NCBI GenBank assembly: GCA_030141605.1
Contig: JAQGDQ010000231.1
Location: 292,516-356,515 of the forward strand
Direction: 5' to 3'
DNA: 64,000 nt
Source: Tubiluchus corallicola
Lineage: Eukaryota > Priapulida > Priapulimorpha > Priapulimorphida > Tubiluchidae
How positions within the stretch are numbered: the stretch's first letter is position 1; each line of letters opens with the position of its first letter. The translations under genes and the position numbers were made by a program. Positions 12,301 to 22,556 of this stretch are shown here, in pieces. The notes beneath the pieces were generated by a model. That model searched no databases and had not been told where the DNA came from. It saw only the letters and a program-made list of their open reading frames with translations.

Positions 12301-15014
12301 GATGAAAGCTTTGCAATCTATGATTAGGTCTGGCTGGCCTTGCAAAGTATCTGAGGTACAACCAGATCTACGGCAATACTTTAATTATAGAGATGAACTG
12401 GCAATAAATGAAGGTTTGATATTTAAAGGTGAGAGAATTGTATACCCACCAAGCGAAAGACTGTCTTTCATTAGAATGGTTCATGCTAGCCACCTGGGAA
12501 TACAAGGCTGCTTGCGAAGAGCACGTGAAGTTGTATTCTGGCCTCGGATAAACGCTGATTTTGAATCTTACATTCAAAAGTGTGAAATCTGTAATGCAAA
12601 TCCACGGTCACAGCAAAAGGAGGAATTGATTCCACAAATTGCAACTCGACCATGGCAGATTGTAGGAAGTGATCTGTGTGAGGTAAATAATACTGATTAT
12701 CTCATAACTGTTGACTATTATTCCAATTTCTTTGAAATAGACAAGCTTGAATCAAAAGAAGCTAGAACAGTCATAACAAAGTTGAAAGCACATTTTTCTC
12801 GGCATGGAATACCAGAAATGCTCCGTTCTGATAATGTGCCATTTGATTCTCAAGAGTATAAAATTTTTGCTAAAACTTATGGCTTCCAAAATGAAACTTC
12901 TTCACCGAGGTATCCAAAATCAAATGGCAAAGTTGAGAATGCTGTCAACACTGCTAAGCGTTTGATGAAGAAAGCGCTAGTTGCAAAAGAAGACCCATAC
13001 TTGTCTCTATTGGCTTATAGAAATACACCAACAGAAGGTCTTAATGCATCACCCGCTCAACGATTGTTTGGAAGACGGACACGAACTACTCTACCAATGC
13101 CATCTTCTTTGCCAGAGCCGAAACTTGTGCCAAATACTGGAGAGAAAATCATTGCTCAGAAGGATCGCCAAGCTACATATTACAACCAACAGGCGAAACC
13201 TTTGATTCAATTAATGGTTGGGGATGTTGTACGTATGGACCCTCTACGAAAAGGGAAGATGTGGGAGAAAGCTATAGTGATACGGAAGATTGGTGAAAGG
13301 TCTTACCTTGTAAAGACTGAAAGTGGAACCGTGTACAGAAGAAACAGAGTTCATCTGCGCAAAACGTCTGAGACTTATATAGATGAATCTGTATACTGCC
13401 CATACGACAACATGAGACAGAAACAAGACGTGATACCAGACAGACTTAACAATAACAGACAGAGGAATGATAACGAGATTAGAACACGTTCTGGTAGGCG
13501 AATTCAGAGACCTAAGTTTCTTAATGATTATGTAACCTAGTTTGAGTATTAATAACCTTGATGTTGACCTTTAATTTTGTGACCTTGATATCTGCCTACA
13601 TTGATGTTTTTCAGTTTAGTTGGTCTACGTTACTTACTTTTAAAACGAAGAGGATGTGACGTGTTCTTATCTGTGGCTAGCATTTTAATGTTTGTGCTTA
13701 CTAAGATTTCCCTTATTATTTAAGCGGGCTCACCACGAGGTAAAAGTTACGTAATATGGGATTCGCTTTGTTCGCATGGTTATCTGAACTGATGCTCATT
13801 TAATAAACGTTTGTTTTAGTATTCACTAATTATTCAACTGTTGTGGCTGTATCTTGCAAACGTTACACACACAAGATTATTATATATATGTTATTTTCAA
13901 AGTTTTTTTACACACGTTCAAACAGTGTTATCATACATCCAAAATGCTAGTTTTCCATACATACATCCAACATTCTGAATTGGCAGAGCCTTAGGCTTTT
14001 TTCAAAAGTGATACTATAGAAGTAAAAACCTTGAATTCAAAATGATGGATTGAAAATCCAACTACATCAGTCGATGCAGAATTTGTTCTAGCACATCAGT
14101 GGAAGTTTCATAATAACCCACTGCAAACTGGCAGAGCATTAGATTTTTCCAAAAGGTCAAGCTCTGGCAAGAACTAGAATAACAACATCCAGAAAAGTAA
14201 CGATTTTGGTCAAGTCCTTCTAATAAAAGTAGGAATTAAACTAATTACACAGAGACAGACAGCATGCGTTTTATTCAAAAAGGGTTTGGCTTATCGTGTG
14301 ATACTTTGCTCCAGCCTAGCTCTTGCATTTTTTGTGTAGAATAGGTTTGTGCAAATATTTTTCGTTTAAGGCAGTTTATAAGTCTAACTCTTTTTAACGT
14401 ATCCAAGCTCATTAGGCCTGCATTACAAATACCTGAAGCACAACGGTTCACCATTATAAAGTTTGGCATTCCATGATCATGCCCAAATTTTGATTGCAAT
14501 ATTCTTAGGTAACCGTAAAAAACGAAAAAAAAACAATCCACATTTTCATGTTATTTTAAGTATGAAGTGTGTTAGCAAACAAAAACATAATGCCCTTTAA
14601 AAAGGCTTTATAAATTATAGTCTCAAAGATTATTACATATCCAGGCACTTTCGCCATAGCGGAGCTCATCAGCCAAAAATTACAGATAAAATGTTATAAT
14701 ATTTCTAGTATATATAATATTTGTAGGGAATCAGAATTGATAATATTTTGTTTTTTTGCTGTTTTCAATTGTACATGTATATTTGTATTATTGTAGTTTG
14801 CTGGTGAAATAAATTGAATTTGAAAACCCTCCCTAATCTACAATAATAACTACAATTTTAAAGCTTTTACAAATGCTAACAATAAAGAAAAATGAATCCG
14901 TACCATTACAGCTAAGCAAGCAGGATCTACAGACGGCAACCCATAGTCTCCTTTCCATATTTCTAATTCCATTGGCGGTAGCATTGCAGATAAATCGTCC
15001 GTGGAAGCTGCCAT
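365..15014 (-). CDS. Metaxin (MTX1/MTX3-like), first six coding exons; 3' end lies beyond the window
   Basis: Metaxins are mitochondrial outer-membrane proteins with GST-like folds that work with the SAM/MICOS machinery in beta-barrel import. Exons in transcript order are 14904-15014, 8977-9046, 5799-5875, 3044-3136, 1332-1508 and 365-424. Each is bounded by AG/GT and all phases agree, giving 196 residues. Exon 1 encodes a start followed by WKGDYGLPSVDPACL, matching the metaxin N-terminal WxGxWGLPSxD motif. Exon 2 gives AYAKFAGAPLK. Exon 4 ends in SLLEQKLLPAL and exon 5 continues with WWLDQKNYTDVTRPW and PFPFNFYIPG, both hallmarks of the family. The last exon (AARETIEF...) matches the helix before the FFFGD-type segment. 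The final exon or exons, with the C-terminal anchor, must lie left of base 1. Introns 1 and 3 are enlarged by transposons. The gene is divergent from ADPGK. Family assignment is firm; MTX1 versus MTX3 is not decided. Confidence 0.9.
3460..5411. mobile_element. Tigger/pogo-like non-autonomous DNA transposon, copy 1, interrupted by a hAT-like element
   Basis: The left end reads CAGTAGGTGCCGCTTAATAG. The right end is its diverged inverted complement (AGTCTATTAAGCTGTGCCCACTG). TA dinucleotides flank both sides (3458-3459 and 5412-5413), as in Tc1/mariner-superfamily insertions. The outer parts (3460-4279 and 5317-5411) align with the copy at 44036-44917. No transposase frame is visible. The element lies inside metaxin intron 3. 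Confidence 0.75.
4280..5308. mobile_element. hAT-like non-autonomous element, 1029 bp, nested in the Tigger-like copy
   Basis: The left end is CAAGGCTGGCAGTACAGTAC. The right end is GTACAGTACTGCCAACCTTG, an imperfect inverted repeat. The flanking 8-mers are CTTCTATA (4272-4279) and CTTCAACA (5309-5316), a diverged 8-bp target duplication. The uninterrupted site is preserved in the second copy of the host element near 44815-44835, which confirms the boundaries. Both ends (4290-4430 and 5165-5300) are dense in GTACGGTAC-type motifs. No long reading frame is present. Confidence 0.75.
9138..9350 (+). repeat. 5' LTR of the gypsy-type element
   Basis: It begins TGTGACGTG and ends AACGTTACA. An AATAAA polyadenylation signal lies at 9285-9290. 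It matches the 3' LTR over all 213 bp except for about three substitutions. Confidence 0.95.
9351..9368 (+). other. Candidate primer-binding site
   Basis: The sequence immediately after the 5' LTR starts TGGTAG, the complement of a tRNA 3' end ...CTACCA as in initiator tRNA-Met. The match weakens after six bases, so the primer tRNA is uncertain. Confidence 0.4.
9461..9682 (+). pseudogene. gag N-terminal fragment (73 codons), cut by a frameshift
   Basis: The frame starts MADGEGHVQV and includes NWRKFRRVWDNYEVALKL, typical of the gag of K02A2.6/Mag-like gypsy elements. It closes at a TGA directly after a run of six T (9675-9680), while the homologous continuation is open one base further on. 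An extra T is the simplest explanation. A programmed +1 shift is possible but would be at an unusual place, inside gag. Confidence 0.8.
9666..12092 (+). pseudogene. gag (rest) - protease - reverse transcriptase - RNase H frame
   Basis: This frame of about 808 codons carries the rest of gag, with two zinc-binding stretches. The second is a canonical CNICHGRNHFQSMC (C-x2-C-x4-H-x4-C). A retroviral-type protease follows with DCGASINII, where DCG replaces the usual DTG/DSG. The reverse transcriptase has FHDDVLIYG, keeping the catalytic Asp pair, and GHILSANGIKADPDKV. RNase H has CDSSQSGLGACL, EKEMLSL and TDHKPLE. The frame ends early at a TGA (12090-12092), before the RNase H tail, because the reading frame changes near 12071-12088. 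The domain order is PR-RT-RH-IN, as in gypsy elements. The N-terminal methionine here is not a true start. Confidence 0.9.
12146..13540 (+). pseudogene. RNase H tail and integrase frame
   Basis: This 464-codon frame continues pol after an in-frame TGA at 12137-12139. It contains an H-x3-H zinc part (HASHLG region) paired with CEICNANP. The integrase core has the acidic residues in SDLCEV, RSDN and NGKVENAV (D-D-E). A C-terminal tail with TRSGRRIQRPKFL follows. The same frame is open upstream of the TGA from about 12089, so the stop is a point lesion in pol, not a natural boundary. Confidence 0.9.
13642..13654 (+). other. Polypurine tract
   Basis: AAAACGAAGAGGA directly precedes the 3' LTR, the expected position for the plus-strand primer. 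Confidence 0.75.
13655..13867 (+). repeat. 3' LTR of the gypsy-type element
   Basis: Same length and ends as the 5' LTR. It is followed by the target duplication CACAC at 13868-13872. Confidence 0.95.
13873..14903. other. Metaxin intron 1 remainder
   Basis: AT-rich intron sequence between the LTR element and metaxin exon 1. An 88-codon open frame on the minus strand (14275-14541) has no recognisable motif and no convincing splice sites. Confidence 0.6.
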
Positions 15015-15411
15015 ATTGCTGTACTAGTTTTAGTTCAGAAAATACTACGCGTCAAATACAACAATTGAAACCAGATTTGAAAGTCATATGTACAAAAAAA
15101 ATTCAGTAATTGCAAACGGAAACACAGCACGCTGGAGCTTAACTTATTTTCAGGTTTAAGTGTTCGTTTATATGTCTTTCAAAAATAAGGTTTGTTAACG
15201 AAATCATTTTTGTTGCGATAGCACATCCAGGAAATGCTCCTAGGCACCGGTTAAACACACGAGTTCGATGTTATGAAACTAGACTTTTGCAGAATATAAA
15301 GTAGCATAATAAATTTTAGTTGACTGATTAAACCTTGCGACATTATGCAAACTATATACTGTAATAAAAATATGATATGACATTGTGGAGGAATTTATGA
15401 AGCCACTTTAG
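15015..15411. promoter_or_regulatory. Putative bidirectional promoter of metaxin and ADPGK
   Basis: These 397 bp separate the metaxin ATG (minus strand, 15014) from the ADPGK ATG (plus strand, 15412). Both genes must start transcription in or near this interval unless upstream non-coding exons exist. I see no clear TATA box in either direction and no open coding segment. Shared control is inferred from the spacing alone. Confidence 0.5.
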
Positions 15412-18400
15412 ATGGATAATACGCGACCGTTGTTACAGATAGGCTTAGTAATTTTAGCAACAACCTACTATTGCTCATTTAAAAAAAAATCACACGATGA
15501 TGAAAACATAGAAAGTGATGTCTTTCAGGCCTGGCAAGCTATAAAACTACCCGATACGCCATTCACAAGGGTCGCATTTGGGTAATTATGGAAATGTAAA
15601 TTCTAATTGGAAAATCATCGTCATTGTATTCAATATGTCTGCAACCCCGATTTCATTAGCCTAGGGTTATTAAGCTACGTGTTTTCTCAAGACCTTAAAC
15701 ATTTTTGACTTGCAAAGTTGGTAAGACATACGTTTGACAGAAGAAAATAGAACTGTTCTTAACTAAATTGAAATTATGCAATCAAAGTCAGTCCAATATA
15801 AAATTGTACAATGATAACTTATAATTTGATATACAAAGTACAGATTTTATTATATTGTCCAACGAATGACAGAATCTACAGATTTTTGAATCCTGACATG
15901 ACAATTTATTTTATGACATTTACCTTTAAAACAATTTTTTCATTATTATTTATAGGTATTATATGAAGCTAGAATTCTTCGAAAAGCCTAACTTTTATTT
16001 CTGCTGTCCGTTATTTCAGGCTGAATACAAACTTGGATCTAATAGTAAATGGATCAGAACTAATCCGAGCATTGGGGTTGGTCCCTTCAAAGAATCCCAC
16101 TGATCATCTTGTGCTGGAAAGCTTCAGTGATCTTAATGATGCTTTCACCTATTTCTTAAATAAAGGTATTAATCAACATTGGAAGTTTTTGACTAGATTT
16201 TTTTATGTTTATGATGTATATTTTTATAGAGGTCCCGTGAACTCCGCGGCCGCACAGTTTTAAAGATGTAAAGTGCGGCAGAAAATATATGCTGTGAGAA
16301 TTTCGTTTATTGTTTATGGTATAACACAATGGTATTAGTAATTGTAATCTTTATACTTGCTTGGTTTTAATCTCTGCAATTTTGTCAGGTAAATTGAATT
16401 TTCCATTCACTTTAACCTTCTTTTTCACTTTACTTTAACTTTAACTTTAGCATTATGATTTATTGTTCACTAACCTGTTGCTTTGTGTGCTACCATTTAA
16501 TGATTAATTATTTAAAATATCTATGCAATCTTCCATAAGCACCAAGTGGCTTTTTTCTTATTTCTAAAGTCACAAATACACAAGTATCTCCTAACTAGAT
16601 ATTGTTGCCATTTCTCATAAGTAGTCGGCATAAATTTGACATCTTGTGTCATCTTTCAATAGTTGTTTGTAAGCTTCTCAATCAAAACTTTTGTTTCTTT
16701 AGGGGCAGCTGCAGAGAGATATTACAAACAAAAATTTTCGTACAATCAAGTTATTTCTACTGCTAGTACACTGCAACATACTGAGGTAATGCAGCTAGTG
16801 TCTGGTTACTGTTAAAATGCATTCTTTCAGGAAAGACATTTAGTTTCTGTAAAAAAAATTTGGTGAAGGTTTCTGAATCCATTTTCAAGGATAGGCAACC
16901 TTATTTTCAGAATAAGTGATGTAAGTAACAAGGTTTTGGATTCACAACAGTCACATTATTCTTAAAGGAATACTTGTAACTTTGACTATGGTTCCTCTTT
17001 TATGTGTCTGCAACAAATCCCATGTGTTAAATTTGAATTCAGAGTTTGATACAGATCTGCAGTATACATAGGAGACAAGCCATTATGGTATGGCCTTTAG
17101 ATAATCAGCAGAAGGCAACTACAGTAATTTTTCAACTTAATGTTGTGCATATGTGAGGAGTGGGAAGAAGTCCCAGGTGCTTATTATATAACTCTACAAT
17201 TATGTACTGTTTTCATTCTGTATTTCTTCGAAAGAAATGTATGAATGCAAGTATTGCGTGTTCCAAGTCAAAAAGATACCAACCGTATTTTTTAACAAAG
17301 AGTATTTAGCAGATAATGTAATGAACAAAAGTAAAGATATTAAGATTATTGTCATGATATAAGACAAGCAATATTTTGTTTATTCTCTTTATAGTGGAAC
17401 ATTGGTGGCAATGCAGCTTTAATGGCGAAAACAATGATTACTTTATTTCCTGGAAGAAAGGTATGTACATGTGTAGAAGAAGCAACTGCATAGGAAAGCA
17501 TTGTTAATTAAAACTTAGCAGGTATGCATTAAGAAATGCGAAAGAAGGTGATATGAAATGTTTCTGATACTGCAATGCTTCATATGTTACTCGTTAAAGT
17601 GTATTTTTCCCAGTAAGTTAAGAAAACTTAACTAACCTATCGCACAAGACAAACACAACAAAATTTTAACTCTCGCTATGGTTATGAAAAGTTTCTCAAT
17701 TTCTTGGTGTAATTTCATAATTTGACGGTAATATTGTAATGTTGATCATGGCGGAGTTTGTGACCGACTTAGTAAGCGTGCATACTTCACGTGAATGGTT
17801 CGCAGCTGCCTCGCGTTGATTGCTTAGAGTGGTTTCATTTGCCATCTGAGTGTTTACTTGGTAGGCGGATGCTATATATATATATATATATATATATATC
17901 TGAATGTGGCTGAAGCACCTCTGCCAGTTCAGTGGCTCATCTTAGTGGTGATATCATTGATAATGAATTAGCATCCATTGTGCTACAAGCATAGCTTCGA
18001 GTAAGCATTTTCGTTGAATGCTAAATTCCCGTTATCAGTGTGCCCGAGTGTAAAAAAATTAGTCAAAGTAAAGAGTATGTCCATATGTAATTAGCATATG
18101 CTATGTAATGTAATGTGAATTTGATACATGTGCATCACGTGCATTTTAGTTATTTGTTATTTTTTATTAAATTTGTTAAGCCTTAGCAATCAAAGTGAAA
18201 TTGTAACCTTGACAGTTTGATTATTATCATATTGTCATTCTTTTCCTCTGTTCTAGGTCATGCTTGCTGGTCCTATTGGTCCAAAGCTTCGTTCACTGCT
18301 TGATCAGGAACTACACATTCCTCATACGTCATCTGTAGCTGATGACGAAGTACATTTAATCATGGAGTTTCATAAAAATGAACGATGGGGTCCTTATGCA

Positions 18401-21400
18401 TCCCCCGTGTCCAGCAGATTTATCACCTCACATGATGAACAAAATGGTCAGCTAACTATGCTAGATGTAAGCTGTAAATTTCAGTAATATTAGTAAACAT
18501 TGCTTTTTGTCGAATTTCAAACGTATTTTTCCACTTTGTGTTATAATATTATCTTGGATTTTGTTTTTCAATTCTGCATTGCCCTTTCAACAAACATTGT
18601 TGGAAAAGTGAAATTCTTCATCTAACAATCACTGCTACCACTCGGTCGACGCTTCCTCTCAGAAAGAAGTACGGCTCTGAAATACACATACTTCTTGTGT
18701 TAACAGTATACACCAAATTGTTTTGGCTGGGATACTTCCTTAATCTCCCAAAATCTGCACCCTTACTTTTTGCGATATGTGTACACATTCATTTCATCAG
18801 CTACACATGCGTTAGCGTCTTGCTGTATCTGGCAATGTTCATGCAAACAGCTTAAGTTATAAAATGCTTGTTGCAAACATGTCTACATTACAAGCACTAA
18901 ACATGTCTGTGCTTTAGTTAATCAAGATAAAAAATTTGCAGTTAAATGAAATATAATTTGAGAAAACGGGTAACAAAATATCGTTATTAACATTAACTGT
19001 CGCTAAATGGGTAATTAGGCAAAGACTAACTACAGTAAATTAGGTACAGTTACACATTTAGCTAATTTAGCTTTTTTATCCTTGTCATTTAAAGTTAAAA
19101 TTAAATTTCAGTGTCATTTGCTTCTGGTGTTTGTTACCAACGTATTAAGTGCATTAATTGTGTTTATTGCCAATTTATGGTATGAAAGAACTATATTCCA
19201 TGACCAAAAAAAACTTTGCATCAATATTTATGATTTTAGTAATATGTGCTACTTTATGAAATTATCAGATCATGCACATTTTGCTGTAATTTCTTCTTTT
19301 ATACAGGAATACTTCAATGCAATTATGGTGTGGAAATCAGACTTAGTTGTGATTACAGGATTTCACAATCTTGATGGTGCTGCCGACTCACTGTGGGCAG
19401 ACAGAATCATACAAGCAGTGAACAAACTTTCCTATTTCCCAAGATCCCTTATGGTACACTTAGAGATTGCAAGTATGGCCAACAAAAGACTGGTTACATC
19501 TATAATGAAAAATGTATGTATTTTTGCTAGATTTTCTTTGGCGTAAAATGTACTACAATCACTAAATTTCTTAATGGAAGCACAAGTACTTAGCATTTGA
19601 AGCTTTGGCTATAGTTCCTATCTCTTAGAGCACAGGATCAGTGAATATTTTTACATGCAGCTTAGAAAATGTGTCTTAAAATTTTATATCTTCAACATGC
19701 ACTCTTACTTGGATACTATTTACATTCGGATATGCTGTTGATTTTATGAACAGCTACCATCATAGCAACTTTTGGTCTTCATTAGGGGAGCCCAACAACA
19801 TGCTTACTTTTTGCCTTGTACCTAAAGTCCATTTGTGAGACGAATTAAACAAGTGTGTGGAATAACTAGATACTAGGTATTACTAGGTACTATCCTGCTT
19901 GTCACATCTAGAAATGAAGCTCTAAGAAACTTTCTGTGATTTTACAATTTCGTGAAGAATCAGGAATGGTCATCAATGCCATGAAGATATATGTTAGTGA
20001 ACAGTTTTCTGGTGGACAGTGTGTAACTTGTAATTAACAATGTGTGCGTGGTTCATTGGAGGGACTACACTTATTTGGGTGCTGTTTTTACTCAAGATGG
20101 GTTGCCCGATGCTGCTGTTAGGGAACATTTTAAATCCAAGCAGCAACATGTGATGAAATGTGTCTCTTGTTATAAAAATGTATAAAAGAAGTTTGCTTCA
20201 AAATTGGTAAACCAGCGTCAAGCTATGAAGTGTGACTGATTTGTTTTGGTATGGAATTTATGTAAATATACACGAACAAAGGGATGTAAACATGTAGATA
20301 GCATTATCAGTGCATGGATCAAATATAGACCGATGTAGAGAGATGAAAGACCTATGTCCGAGGTTCTGGCCATACAAAGTGCAAGACTTATTTCGAAAAC
20401 AAATCCGGCTTGTTTGTGCATCCAATTTATGGGAACGCAGAGTTACCTGAGACAAACACAAGAATAAGGGTCTTATCCCACAATGTGGCTATTGAAACAG
20501 GTCTTTGGGCAAATATACCTCGTGAGCGCAGGACGTATATTTGTGGAGAAATGCAATCAGAAGAGCACTTTTGCATGAGTGCACTGAAAATGCGCTTCAT
20601 GGATCGCAGTATGCAGTTAACTATAGCACCATTGCAAATTTATTCGAAATTAGAAATTTCATTTATGATTGTGTGCATAGGATTTTGAACTAAATACTGT
20701 AGGTTTTTGTCATAAGCTGTCATTTAGTTGCATCATTTGTGTACCGTGTAAATAATATTATTTTTATACAAATTGATACAAATTTTTGTTAATATCTTCT
20801 TCCGATTCACATATTTTCCAAATAATGTGTTTGTTTTAAAAAGCCACTACAGATATACAGGGCCATCCAAAAACCTCTAACAAGAGAAATGGTTACAAGT
20901 TAGTTGAAGGAGAATTTTTTATGGATGCCCTGGTATTTGAACATGTAATATAAGTTTTTTGCTGAACTCCTTTTTGCAGATCTTTCCATTAGTTGACTCT
21001 ATTGGTTGCAATGAACAAGAACTGGCATATTTGAGCTATGCTGCTGGAGGCCCACATTCTGAGATGCACAAAACTGGTGTCCCGACACAACCCGACATAC
21101 AGAAAATTACAGAAATTATAAGATGGATGTTGGACAGCTATCCTGCCAGACTGTCCAGACTGCACTTTCACAGCTTGACATATCACATTATAGGTACATT
21201 ATTCTCTTTTTCTGCTATTGTATATAGCTTCATTGTTTATAAAATAATTGCTAAATAGAAACCCATTAAAGAACATTGATAAGGAAAAAACTTTATTTAT
21301 GGCAAACCTTACTCTGTTCATGCTATTAAAACATGAAAATCATTTATTTTTAGCTTCTGCAAATCCTTGAAAGTGAAACTTTACCTGCAATTTTGTGGTT

Positions 21401-21956
21401 CCAAAACAAACAACTAAAGCTTTTTAAAGATAAGCCTGCTTGTGGTACAAAATTTTTGAAAGCATAACCCGTGTGTCATAAACTTTTTGCTACGAGTATT
21501 TCGTACGCACCTTTAGCACCATCACTCGACAAGTCGTGATAAATGAAAAATGCTGGACAGTGTTTTTTTAGAGTCCGTCTGAATAGAAATTGCTTTGATT
21601 TAATTTCTAGCAGCGTTTGATTGCTAATATTTTTATTTCATTCGTTTTTAGCAACTCGGAAAGGTCCTTGGAGTAATACAGATTCTGCAGTGTCAGCTGG
21701 AACAAGAATTGCAGGACAACAAGCTTGTGACTCCCTAAATCTTACCTCGGACATTGTCGAGCTACGATTTCCTTCGAAAATTCGCATTTCTGATGACAAA
21801 GTACTCGACTTTAATCCCAAACAGCCATTAATACATTGGGAAGACGATGGAATTGAATTTTATTTAAGTCCAGTGTTGGTGTGTAAAAAACCTTGGAAAA
21901 CTGTTGGACTGGGTGATGCCATATCTGCAACTGCCTTGGCTTTTTCAGGACACTGA
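15412..21956 (+). CDS. ADPGK: ADP-dependent glucokinase, complete, eight coding exons, 466 aa
   Basis: ADPGK phosphorylates glucose using ADP as phosphate donor and is ER-membrane anchored in animals. Exons are 15412-15581, 16020-16165, 16703-16785, 17395-17460, 18257-18466, 19307-19513, 20980-21193 and 21652-21956. All have GT/AG borders and matching phases, totalling 1401 bp. Exon 1 encodes MDNTRPLLQIG followed by a hydrophobic stretch (residues about 8-22), a plausible N-terminal anchor. The body shows NTNLDLIVNG, GAAAERYY, GGNAALM, AGPIGPKL, GFHNLDG, VHLEIASM and NEQEL. The catalytic GLGDAISATAL is close to the C-terminus, with its Asp as the expected base. Length is close to the human enzyme (about 497 aa), so all core blocks appear present. 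Intron 6 contains a LINE remnant and a short terminal-inverted-repeat element. The start was chosen because it is in frame with the anchor and lies 398 bp from the metaxin start codon. Confidence 0.93.
17873..17899. repeat. (TA)n microsatellite
   Basis: About 13 TA units in ADPGK intron 4. Confidence 0.9.
20030..20690 (+). mobile_element. LINE (non-LTR retrotransposon) C-terminal remnant in ADPGK intron 6
   Basis: Interrupted plus-strand translation shows YLGAVFTQDG (typical of the end of LINE reverse transcriptase). Further on comes RIRVLSHNVAIETGLW, then RERRT and CGEMQSEEHF, the usual C-terminal block with its Cys and His. Several stops and frame changes show that it is dead. It has the same orientation as ADPGK. 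Confidence 0.65.
20858..20933. mobile_element. Short (about 76 bp) mariner-like MITE
   Basis: CAGGGCCATCCAAAAA at the left and TTTTTTATGGATGCCCTGG at the right form imperfect inverted repeats, with TA on each side. It lies 46 bp before the ADPGK exon 7 acceptor. Confidence 0.45.
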
Positions 21957-22367
21957 GTCAAAATAGCTGTTAGCCTACTTTAACACATCACTGAGCTGTT
22001 GTAATCATGGCCTACTCACTGTACCAAAACAGCACTCAGATAAATTTGATGTGTGTCTGTATCTAACATCAGTCTTGTGCTGTGTCACTACACACTATCT
22101 GAGTTTTTTGGTGATAATGAAAAGAGGTTGTTACCAGGAGGCGTATGTACTATGGCATTAGTGATTTTTTTATAAAAGTAAGTCTATTCGAGACATTATG
22201 CAAAAGGGATGAAATGACAAGTCGCACCTCTCATTTTTAGCTTTGTTAAGATAAACAGAGGCTGGGCCTACTAGGAATCAGGTAATCTACTCAGGAAAAT
22301 GGTGTTATGCATACATGTTGTGGGAAAAATCTACAAGTTAGCTAGCCAAAAGATTATATGATATAAC

Positions 22368-22370
<3 letters not shown>

Positions 22371-22410
<40 letters not shown>
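22371..22410. repeat. (AT)n microsatellite, 40 bp
   Basis: Twenty uninterrupted AT units, directly next to the inverted repeat that follows. Confidence 0.9.
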
Positions 22411-22415
<5 letters not shown>

Positions 22416-22556
22416 AACAATTTACCTTGCAGAATATATCTTGATTGGTATGAAACTATGCCGCACTCCACAAACAAACCAATATGTTAATAGTAACAGA
22501 ACAGTCAATCTTCTATGTAATCTGTAAATTGGTAATAAGGTAAATTGTTAAATTAT
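22409..22556. mobile_element. MITE-like palindrome, about 148 bp
   Basis: ATAATTTAACAATTTACCTT at 22409-22428 is perfectly repeated in inverse at 22537-22556, with about 108 bp between. No coding frame. The target duplication is obscured by the adjoining AT tract. Confidence 0.5.

Larger units (their letters stand above)
9138..13867 (+). mobile_element. Gypsy-type (Metaviridae) LTR retrotransposon, structurally complete but with broken frames
   Basis: The element is 4730 bp with 213-bp LTRs starting TGTGACG and ending GTTACA. It is flanked by a perfect 5-bp duplication, CACAC (9133-9137 and 13868-13872). Between the LTRs lie gag with zinc knuckles, protease, reverse transcriptase, RNase H and integrase, in gypsy order. 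The two LTRs differ at only three positions that I can see, so insertion is recent. Even so, gag is frameshifted near 9680, and pol has a frame change near 12080 and an in-frame TGA at 12137-12139. The element lies in metaxin intron 1 in the opposite orientation, starting 92 bp from the exon 2 acceptor side. Confidence 0.95.

Noticed and set aside
14275-14541. 88-codon minus frame in metaxin intron 1
   Set aside because: No recognisable motif, no plausible splice sites, and the flanking metaxin exons join in phase without it.
17873-17899. TATA-like tract as a promoter
   Set aside because: It is a simple TA microsatellite inside an ADPGK intron.
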